A stretch of 9,600 nt of DNA from Bacteroidales bacterium (GTDB taxonomy: Bacteria > Bacteroidota > Bacteroidia > Bacteroidales > P3), in the NCBI GenBank assembly GCA_021443125.1, contig JABUUQ010000002.1, forward strand, positions 844,181-853,780, given 5' to 3'. Below are positions 1 to 5,960 of the stretch, piece by piece. Each line of letters begins with the position of its first letter. The stretch's first letter is position 1. The translations under genes were made by a program, and so were the position numbers. Below the pieces are notes generated by a model that saw only the letters and a program-made list of their open reading frames with translations, searched no databases and was not told the origin of the DNA.

Positions 1-85
1 GAAAGGTTTTGAGAGAAACAAACTTTTCTCATGGGATAAATCAAGCGAAAAATTATGGAAAATTTTGCAACAATGCACCAAATGA
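1..85 (+). CDS. C-terminal end of a probable glycosyltransferase (GT4-like), 5' truncated
   Basis: Only the last 27 codons are in the window, read in the frame that begins at base 2 and ends with TGA at 83-85. The visible tail includes FSWDKSSEKLWKIL. An F-S-W-[DE]-K/x-[ST]-x-E-x-x-[LW] pattern close to the C-terminus is typical of GT-B fold family 4 glycosyltransferases, where this last helix packs back on the N-terminal domain. The stop overlaps the murF start as ATGA, so the two genes are probably co-transcribed and translationally coupled. The sugar donor and acceptor cannot be told from this fragment. The reading frame and junction are seen directly; the family assignment rests on a short motif and is tentative. 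Confidence 0.6.
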   Translation, partial: KGFERNKLFSWDKSSEKLWKILQQCTK

Positions 86-1368
86 CAACAGATTTGTTTC
101 AAAGGGTGCTGAACATTTTTGAGTGTAGTTATGATTTGACAACAGATTCTCGCAAGGTGGGCAAAGGCAGTATTTTTGTGGGGCTGAAAGGTGAGAATTT
201 CGATGGCAACAAATTTGCACAACAGGCTATAGACCAAGGTGCTGCGTTGGTTATAATAGACAATAAGGACTATTGCATAAACGAAAAAACCTTGTTGGTG
301 GAAAACAGTTTGGTGTTCTTGCAAAAGTTTGCCAATTATTACAGAAAAACGCTTTCCATACCTTTTCTTGCTATAAGTGGAACAAATGGCAAGACAACAA
401 CAAAAGAACTTGTCAAAGCCGTTTTAAGCAAGAAATTCAAGGTGTTGGCAACCGAAGGCAACCTGAACAACCATATAGGTGTGCCTCTTACGCTTTTGAA
501 ATTGAGACCCGAAACAGAGTTGGCAGTTATAGAAATGGGTGCATCGGGGCTTAACGATATAAAGGAATTATGCGATATTGCAGAGCCGACTTGTGGCGTT
601 CTTACCAATGTAGGCACAGCACATATAGAAGGTTTTGGCTCAGTGGAAGGTGTTTTGCAAGCCAAGACAGAGTTGTATAGATATCTCAACGCTGTAAATG
701 GCAAAGTGTTTGTGAATAACGACGATGAAAGACTTGCAAAACAACAAGTTGGCAACAAAACAACCTATGCAATACACTCCGATGCAGATATGAGGGCAAG
801 AACGATAGACAATGGAGAAGTTTATGCAGAGATTGAGTTTGAGGGCGAAACGATAAAATCCAACCTTGTGGGCTCATACAACGCATACAACATTCTTGCA
901 GCGCTGTCAATAGGCAGATTTTTCGGAGTGGCGTTGAAAGATATGTGTGAGGCAATAGAAAACTATATTCCTCAAAACAATCGTTCGGAGATAAAAAAGA
1001 CAGAGAAAAACACTCTTATTCTCGACTGCTACAATGCCAACCCATCTTCGTGCCACCTTGCAATACAAGCATTTGGAAAGATAGCAGCCACAGACAAAAG
1101 AATTTATATGGGTGCAATGAAGGAGTTGGGCAAAGTGAGCGAACAAGAGCACGAATTCATAGCACAGACAATAAAAAATATGAAGCTTTCGCAAGCAATT
1201 TTTGTAGGTGAGGAGTACAGGACTTTTGCACAAGGAGAAAATATATATTGGTTTGCCAATTCGTTGCAAGCCAAAGACTTCCTTATGCAAAACACTGTGG
1301 AAAACGCCTGCATACTTATAAAAGGTTCGAGAGCCACACAAATGGAAATTCTTCAGGATGTTTTATAG
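82..1368 (+). CDS. murF: UDP-N-acetylmuramoyl-tripeptide--D-alanyl-D-alanine ligase MurF
   Basis: MurF is a cytoplasmic ATP-dependent ligase that adds D-Ala-D-Ala to UDP-MurNAc-tripeptide, the last soluble step in making the peptidoglycan pentapeptide precursor. The 428-residue product has the Mur ligase three-domain order. The N-terminal UDP-binding domain carries TTDSRKV and GENFDGNKFA. The ATP-binding P-loop GTNGKTTTK is at about residues 100-108, EMGAS at 151, NVGTAH at 176, and the lysine expected to be carbamylated in AKTE at about 195. The C-terminal domain contains DCYNANPSS at about 315. I chose ATG 82 because it forms an ATGA overlap with the upstream gene and gives the usual MTT-L N-terminus of Bacteroidota MurF. 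ATG 55 is in frame and adds nine residues, but it lies inside the upstream gene. The 3' end overlaps anmK by 11 bases. No Shine-Dalgarno is visible, which fits coupled translation. Confidence 0.96.
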   Translation: MTTDLFQRVLNIFECSYDLTTDSRKVGKGSIFVGLKGENFDGNKFAQQAIDQGAALVIIDNKDYCINEKTLLVENSLVFLQKFANYYRKTLSIPFLAISGTNGKTTTKELVKAVLSKKFKVLATEGNLNNHIGVPLTLLKLRPETELAVIEMGASGLNDIKELCDIAEPTCGVLTNVGTAHIEGFGSVEGVLQAKTELYRYLNAVNGKVFVNNDDERLAKQQVGNKTTYAIHSDADMRARTIDNGEVYAEIEFEGETIKSNLVGSYNAYNILAALSIGRFFGVALKDMCEAIENYIPQNNRSEIKKTEKNTLILDCYNANPSSCHLAIQAFGKIAATDKRIYMGAMKELGKVSEQEHEFIAQTIKNMKLSQAIFVGEEYRTFAQGENIYWFANSLQAKDFLMQNTVENACILIKGSRATQMEILQDVL

Positions 1369-2410
1369 GGTTTTGGGTTTGATGTCGGGCACTTCGCTCG
1401 ATGGTTTGGATTTGGCGTATTGCTATTTTGATATTGATGGCGACAAGTGCAAATACGATATCATTTGTGCAGACACCATAGCATACAGCCCTCAAATGAA
1501 AGATTTTATTCTTGCCTGCGAACATTGCGACGCTCAAGGTCTTTCCTATGCAGACTATAGGCTTGGAGAGTATTTTGGCACAAAGGCACGGGAATTTATA
1601 GAGGTTAATAAACTTGAGGTGGATTTTATTGCCTCTCATGGTCAGACGATTTTTCATCAGCCATCGAAGGGATTTACCACTCAGATAGGCAATATCTCTG
1701 CTTTGGCATCTAAGGCAAGGCATACGGTTGTCGGCGATTTCAGGGCTATGGATGTTGCACTTGGAGGGCAGGGTGCTCCTTTGGTGCCTATAGGGGACAA
1801 ACTTCTTTTTTCTTCCTATGCCAACTGCTTGAATCTTGGAGGTTTCTCGAACATAAGTTTCGACAAAGACAACGAAAGAATTGCCTTTGATATTTGTCCT
1901 ACCAATATGGTTTTGAACTATATAGCCTCTATGATGGGTTTGCCCTACGATAAGGATGGAGAGATGGCAAGGCAGGGCAGAGTGGATGAATTGTTTTTGA
2001 ATGCTTTCAATTCCTTGCCATTGTATAATAGCAATGAAAGACAGAGTTTGGGAAAAGAATGGGTTAATGAAAATATCTTCCCTCTTATAAACAACTATCC
2101 CATAGAGCCCAAAGATTTGATGGCTACCTATCTTGACCACATAACAACACAACTGGCAAAAAACATTTGTGGCGATACACTCTTGACGGGTGGAGGTGCA
2201 AAGAACAAATTTTTGGTGGAAAGTCTAAGGAGCAAAACAACATACAATATAATCATCCCCGACGAATTGACCATAGACTACAAGGAAGCACTTATATTTG
2301 CTTTTCTTGGTGTGAGAAGAATGAGAGGTGAGATAAATTGTTTGAAATCAGTAACAAAGGCTTCACAAGATTCTTGTTCGGGAGTGGTGGCGTATTGGAA
2401 TAGAGAATAA
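1358..2410 (+). CDS. anmK: Anhydro-N-acetylmuramic acid kinase AnmK
   Basis: AnmK opens the 1,6-anhydro ring of anhydro-MurNAc released by lytic transglycosylases and phosphorylates it to MurNAc-6-phosphate, feeding cell-wall sugar back into metabolism. The 350 residues match the family's usual 350-370. The N-terminal phosphate-binding motif GLMSGTSLDGLD is at residues 7-18, HGQTIFHQP at about 94, and GDFRAMDVALGGQGAPLVP begins at about 126 and carries the predicted catalytic aspartate. NLGGFSNIS and CPTNMVLNY follow, and the C-terminal ATP-site motif TGGGAKN is at 277-283. The ATG lies 11 bases inside the end of murF in another frame, so translation is probably coupled. The TSUP-family gene follows after 4 bases. 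Start and function are both well supported; the pairing with murF links wall synthesis and recycling. Confidence 0.95.
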   Translation: MFYRVLGLMSGTSLDGLDLAYCYFDIDGDKCKYDIICADTIAYSPQMKDFILACEHCDAQGLSYADYRLGEYFGTKAREFIEVNKLEVDFIASHGQTIFHQPSKGFTTQIGNISALASKARHTVVGDFRAMDVALGGQGAPLVPIGDKLLFSSYANCLNLGGFSNISFDKDNERIAFDICPTNMVLNYIASMMGLPYDKDGEMARQGRVDELFLNAFNSLPLYNSNERQSLGKEWVNENIFPLINNYPIEPKDLMATYLDHITTQLAKNICGDTLLTGGGAKNKFLVESLRSKTTYNIIIPDELTIDYKEALIFAFLGVRRMRGEINCLKSVTKASQDSCSGVVAYWNRE

Positions 2411-2414
2411 AAAA

Positions 2415-3200
2415 ATGAGTGTAACAGTAGCAATAGTTCTTATTCTTTCGGGCGTTGTTGTAGGGTTTATCAATACTCTTAGCGCTGGAGGTACTACCAT
2501 AAGTATAGCCTTGTTTCTTGCTATGGGAATAGATGTGCAGTCTATAAATGCAGTCAATCGTATAGGCGTTTTGATACAGAATGGTTTTGGCTCTGCAATG
2601 TTCTACAAACAAGGCTACTATAAACTCAAAGATATTTTGCCCTATTCCATACCTGTAATGCTTGGTGCTTTGGCTGGCAGTCTTACGGCTGTGAATTTGA
2701 GTGAGAGGACTTTTTCTGTCTGCTTGGCTATAGTGCTTTTGATAATGATAGTGTTTTTGTTTGTTGAGAAGAAAAAGACCAACAAGCAAGAAAAACCACT
2801 GACATTGAAGCGTTTCTTATTGTTTTTCCCTGCATTTTTCGGTATAGGATTTTTTGGCGGTTTTGTGCAGACAGGTACGGGATTTTTGCTTATTGCCGCT
2901 TTGTCGCTTTTGCTTGGATTCGATTTGGTGAAAACGGTTGCAACAAGAATGGCTTTGATGTTTCTTTATACCGTTGTTGCCATTATTGTGTTTTTTGTTA
3001 GGGGAGAGGTGGAACTGCAGTATTGGTTCTATGGGCTTATACACTCTTTGGGAATGATTTTCGGCACATGGATAGCAGGCAAATATGCGTTGAAAAAAGG
3101 TGAAAAAATGGTGAGAATTGTAATTGTTTTTGTAATTATACTCACTGCCTTGAACTTGTTTGGTATTCTTGATTTTCAGCAACTGTTCTCGTTTTTATAG
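2415..3200 (+). CDS. TSUP (TauE/SafE) family membrane transporter, substrate unknown
   Basis: The 261-residue protein is almost entirely hydrophobic and reads as a TSUP permease, a family known for exporting or importing sulfite, sulfoacetate and related small anions. It has two similar halves. The first begins GVVVGFINTLSAGGTTIS (about 13-30), with the AVNRIG motif at about 46. After a lysine-rich cytoplasmic-type loop (about 119-133), the second half begins GIGFFGGFVQTGTGF (about 143-157), with VATRMA at about 175. I see about seven to eight membrane segments, roughly at 3-25, 73-92, 99-117, 134-152, 157-172, 179-196, 205-222 and 234-252. It starts 4 bases after the anmK stop and is followed by a strong terminator, so it is probably the last gene of the murF-anmK transcript. 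Family membership is well supported. The substrate, and any link to cell-wall metabolism, cannot be read from the sequence. Confidence 0.9.
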   Translation: MSVTVAIVLILSGVVVGFINTLSAGGTTISIALFLAMGIDVQSINAVNRIGVLIQNGFGSAMFYKQGYYKLKDILPYSIPVMLGALAGSLTAVNLSERTFSVCLAIVLLIMIVFLFVEKKKTNKQEKPLTLKRFLLFFPAFFGIGFFGGFVQTGTGFLLIAALSLLLGFDLVKTVATRMALMFLYTVVAIIVFFVRGEVELQYWFYGLIHSLGMIFGTWIAGKYALKKGEKMVRIVIVFVIILTALNLFGILDFQQLFSFL

Positions 3201-3222
3201 CCTTGTAATCAACACTATATAC

Positions 3223-3264
3223 AAAAAGAGCAACTCTGTATAGGGCTGCTCTTTGTTTTTTTTT
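3223..3264. terminator. Bidirectional rho-independent terminator between the murF operon and metK
   Basis: The arm AAAGAGCA (3225-3232) pairs perfectly with TGCTCTTT (3247-3254) across a 14-nt loop, and after one G comes a run of nine T (3256-3264) on the + strand. Read on the - strand, the same stem is followed by TTTTTGT, so it can also end metK transcripts, whose stop codon is at 3275-3277. It lies between convergent genes, as expected for a shared terminator. Confidence 0.88.
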
Positions 3265-3274
3265 ATGTTGTGTG

Positions 3275-4519
3275 TTATAGAGAGAATTCTTTTTTTATCT
3301 CGTCTATGCAGTCGGTTTTTTCCCAAGGGTAGAAACAAACTTTCTTCAGTGTTTTGGTGCCGTCTTGGTTTATGAATTCCACATCTTTTTCGTATGGTGT
3401 TCTGCCAAAATGACCATAAGAGGCTGTAGGAGCATAGATAGGATTTTTAAGGCCGAAGCGTTTGCATATTGAATATGGTCTAAGGTCGAAAATTTTCATA
3501 ATCTTTTCTGCTGTTTCTCCGTCTGAAAGAGTGGTGTGTGCTGTGTTATAGGTATTTACAAACAATCCCACAGGTTCTGCCACACCAATAGCATAGGCCA
3601 CTTGTACCAAAACTTCATCGCAAAGGCCGCTTGCCACCATGTTTTTTGCCACATGACGCATAGCATAGGCAGCACTTCTATCGACTTTGCTTGGGTCCTT
3701 GCCAGAGAAAGCACCGCCACCATGAGAACCCATACCGCCATAGGTATCCACGATTATCTTTCTGCCAGTAAGGCCAGTGTCGCCAGCAGGCCCTCCAATG
3801 ACAAACTTGCCTGTTGGATTGACGAACAATTTGTAACCTTTTGAGAACAAATCTTTTGTCCTTTGGTATTTTTGTTTTTCTACAACTCTCGGAATAAGAA
3901 TGTTTTCTATATCTTCCTTGATTTTTGAAGTTTCAACATCTGCATCGTGCTGGGTGGAGATAACTATGGTATTTACGGCAATAGGATTGTTGTTGTCGTC
4001 GTATTCCACCGTTACCTGAGATTTTGAATCGGGACGAAGATAAGGCATAAGGGTGGTTGTTTTTCTTATCTGTGCCAATTCGTACACAAACTGATGAGCC
4101 AGCATAATTGGCAGAGGCATAAGGTCTTCGGTGTCTTTTGAAGCATAGCCAAACATCATTCCTTGGTCGCCAGCACCTTGATTTAGAGGGTCTTCGCGTT
4201 CAACACCTTGGTTTATGTCTGGACTTTGTTCGTGAATTGTAGACATAACGCCACAAGAATCGGCAGCAAACTGATACTCTCCTTTTGTGTAGCCAATGTT
4301 TCTAATAACCTCTCTTGCAATATCTTGCACCTCTACATTAGACTTGCTTTTCACCTCGCCTGCAAGAACAACCAAACCAGTTGTTACGAGTGTTTCGCAA
4401 GCTACTTTTGAATTTTCATCTCTTCGTAGGAATTCGTCCAACAAAGCATCTGATATTTGGTCGGCAACTTTGTCTGGATGCCCTTCTGATACTGATTCTG
4501 ATGTGATAAATCTTGACAT
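3275..4519 (-). CDS. metK: S-adenosylmethionine synthase MetK
   Basis: MetK makes S-adenosylmethionine from methionine and ATP, with loss of PPi and Pi, supplying methyl groups in the cytoplasm. The 414-residue protein is complete, starting MSRFITSESVSEGHPDK with the ATP-binding HPDK at 14-17. The signature GAGDQG is at 115-120, QSPDINQGV of the active-site loop at 99-107, and GGPAGDTGLTGRK at 242-254. The second signature GGGAFSGKDPSKVDRSA (267-283) carries the catalytic lysine, aspartate and arginine residues. It is about 30 residues longer than E. coli MetK, largely between about 170 and 230, which I take to be the usual Bacteroidota form. The ATG has a possible AGGA just upstream (AAAAGGAAATG on the - strand). 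It is divergent from ruvB and convergent with the murF operon, so it is probably monocistronic. Confidence 0.98.
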   Translation of the reverse strand: MSRFITSESVSEGHPDKVADQISDALLDEFLRRDENSKVACETLVTTGLVVLAGEVKSKSNVEVQDIAREVIRNIGYTKGEYQFAADSCGVMSTIHEQSPDINQGVEREDPLNQGAGDQGMMFGYASKDTEDLMPLPIMLAHQFVYELAQIRKTTTLMPYLRPDSKSQVTVEYDDNNNPIAVNTIVISTQHDADVETSKIKEDIENILIPRVVEKQKYQRTKDLFSKGYKLFVNPTGKFVIGGPAGDTGLTGRKIIVDTYGGMGSHGGGAFSGKDPSKVDRSAAYAMRHVAKNMVASGLCDEVLVQVAYAIGVAEPVGLFVNTYNTAHTTLSDGETAEKIMKIFDLRPYSICKRFGLKNPIYAPTASYGHFGRTPYEKDVEFINQDGTKTLKKVCFYPWEKTDCIDEIKKEFSL

Positions 4520-4664
4520 TTCCTTTTGTTTTTAATTGATTATAAAATTAACTAAAAGTGGAAATGAAAAAGGAATTGATAATTTGAGAATAAAAGTTGA
4601 TGTTGTTTTAGCATTCTTTTATTGTGGTTGCAATCAATCCAAATCCGTCCACATTTTCGGTTTG

Positions 4665-4698
4665 CAAAAATACTACAATTTTTCAAAATAGCAACAAA
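4665..4698 (-). promoter_or_regulatory. Predicted Bacteroidota-type promoter of metK
   Basis: On the - strand the -7 element reads TATTTTTG (plus positions 4665-4672), an exact TAnnTTTG match. A TTTG at 4695-4698 lies 22 bases upstream and a bare TTG at 4692-4694 lies 19 bases upstream, either suitable as the -33 element. The start of transcription would be near 4658, leaving a leader of about 140 nt before the ATG. That leader is AT-rich. I see no recognisable SAM riboswitch and no terminator-like stem with a T-run in it. Confidence 0.55.
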
Positions 4699-4765
4699 AA
4701 ACACACAAAATGCCAATAATTTTCTATTTTTTGCGACAGAATAAGGATATTACAAAAATAATTGC

Positions 4766-4773
4766 TATATTTG
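4766..4773 (+). promoter_or_regulatory. Predicted -7 element of the ruvB promoter
   Basis: TATATTTG exactly fits the Bacteroidota -7 consensus TAnnTTTG and is the best such match on the + strand before ruvB. No TTTG or TTG lies 17-23 bases upstream, so the -33 element is weak or absent. Transcription would begin near 4780, giving a leader of about 35 nt. Confidence 0.5.
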
Positions 4774-4813
4774 CAAGTTGATTTAGAAGACGAAAAAGAG
4801 CATACAATAATAT

Positions 4814-5848
4814 ATGAATCCAAACTTGAATCCAGACTCCGAAAGATTGTCAAAGCAAGAGAAAGACTATGAAAAAGCCTTGCGACCTCTTGGTTTTGAC
4901 GATTTTACAGGTCAGGACAAAATAACCGACAATCTTAAAATCTTCGTGGCGGCAGCCAAGGAGAGAGGAGAATCTTTGGATCATGTTCTTTTGCATGGTC
5001 CTCCTGGTTTGGGAAAGACAACATTGTCGTATATTATTGCAAATGAGTTGGGTGTGAATGTAAAGATGACTTCCGGACCAGTTCTCGACAAACCTGGTGA
5101 ATTGGCTGGAATACTCACGAATTTGGAACCTAACGATGTGTTGTTCATAGATGAAATACACAGGCTTTCCCCTATAGTCGAGGAATATCTTTATTCTGCT
5201 ATGGAGGACTACAAAATAGACATATTGATAGAGAGTGGGCCAAATGCAAAAAGTGTGCAGATTGCTTTGAATCCTTTCACACTTATAGGTGCAACAACAA
5301 GAAGCGGACTGCTTACTGCCCCTTTGCGTTCGAGATTTGGAATAACATGCAGGTTGGAATACTACAATCACGAGACTCTGGCATCTATCGTAAAGCGTTC
5401 ATGCAGAATACTTGACACTCCTATCTATGACGATGCAGCCTTGGAAATTGCTTCCCGTTCGCGTGGCACTCCAAGAATAGCCAATTTGTTGTTGCGAAGG
5501 GTGAGAGATTTTGCACAGATAAAAGGCAACGGCACAATAAATATGGATATTGCCCGTATGGCTTTGCAGGCTTTGAATGTGGATAAGAATGGGTTGGACG
5601 AAATGGACAACAGAATTCTTGCGGCTATAATAGACAAGTTCCACGGAGGACCAGTAGGGCTTACAACTATTGCCACAGCGGTTGGAGAAGATGCAGGAAC
5701 GGTGGAAGATGTATATGAACCATTTCTTATTCAGGAAGGTTTTCTTATGAGGACATCCAGAGGTAGAGAGGCAACGCTATTGGCTTACAAGCATTTAGGA
5801 AAAGATATAGCAGGCAAAAAGGCTAACCAAAGCACATTGTTTGAGTAA
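4814..5848 (+). CDS. ruvB: Holliday junction branch migration DNA helicase RuvB
   Basis: RuvB is the AAA+ hexameric motor that, with RuvA, drives branch migration of Holliday junctions for recombinational repair. The 344-residue protein is full length. It shows RPLGFDDFTGQDKI near the N-terminus, Walker A GPPGLGKT at 62-69, Walker B FIDEIHRL with DEIH at 113-116, sensor I GATTR at 159-163 and the arginine-finger stretch PLRSRFG at 170-176, with R174 matching the position known in E. coli. The C-terminal winged-helix DNA-binding domain ends with RTSRGREAT at about 313-321. The start follows an A/T-rich tract without Shine-Dalgarno, usual for this phylum. ruvA and ruvC are not adjacent. It is transcribed divergently from metK; the next gene begins 112 bases downstream, with no clear terminator between them. 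Confidence 0.98.
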   Translation: MNPNLNPDSERLSKQEKDYEKALRPLGFDDFTGQDKITDNLKIFVAAAKERGESLDHVLLHGPPGLGKTTLSYIIANELGVNVKMTSGPVLDKPGELAGILTNLEPNDVLFIDEIHRLSPIVEEYLYSAMEDYKIDILIESGPNAKSVQIALNPFTLIGATTRSGLLTAPLRSRFGITCRLEYYNHETLASIVKRSCRILDTPIYDDAALEIASRSRGTPRIANLLLRRVRDFAQIKGNGTINMDIARMALQALNVDKNGLDEMDNRILAAIIDKFHGGPVGLTTIATAVGEDAGTVEDVYEPFLIQEGFLMRTSRGREATLLAYKHLGKDIAGKKANQSTLFE

Positions 5849-5960
5849 AAAAACAAAAAAAATGAAAAATTTTTGAGCCGACTGCTAACTTTTTGGAACA
5901 AAAGATTGTTTATATAGAAAACACAATAATATATAAGGAATAAACTAAAAAATAAAAAAT

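Noticed and set aside
1316..2152. 278-codon open frame on the - strand opposite anmK
   Set aside because: It lies antisense to a gene with clear family motifs, its product is low-complexity and lacks any recognisable domain, and it has no promoter-like element. It is a shadow of the anmK coding sequence.
4634..4654. Six-codon open frame (MWTDLD) near the start of the metK leader, - strand
   Set aside because: Its ATG is only a few bases from the predicted transcription start, it has no ribosome-binding signal, and it carries no run of methionine or other regulatory codons. It is likely chance.
5849..5960. Possible terminator or promoter between ruvB and the secreted-protein gene (AAAAATTTTT palindrome near 5866, TAACTTTTTG at 5886-5895)
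   Set aside because: The palindrome is all A/T with no loop or following T-run of a true terminator, and the TAACTTTTTG string does not fit TAnnTTTG and has no -33 element at the right distance.
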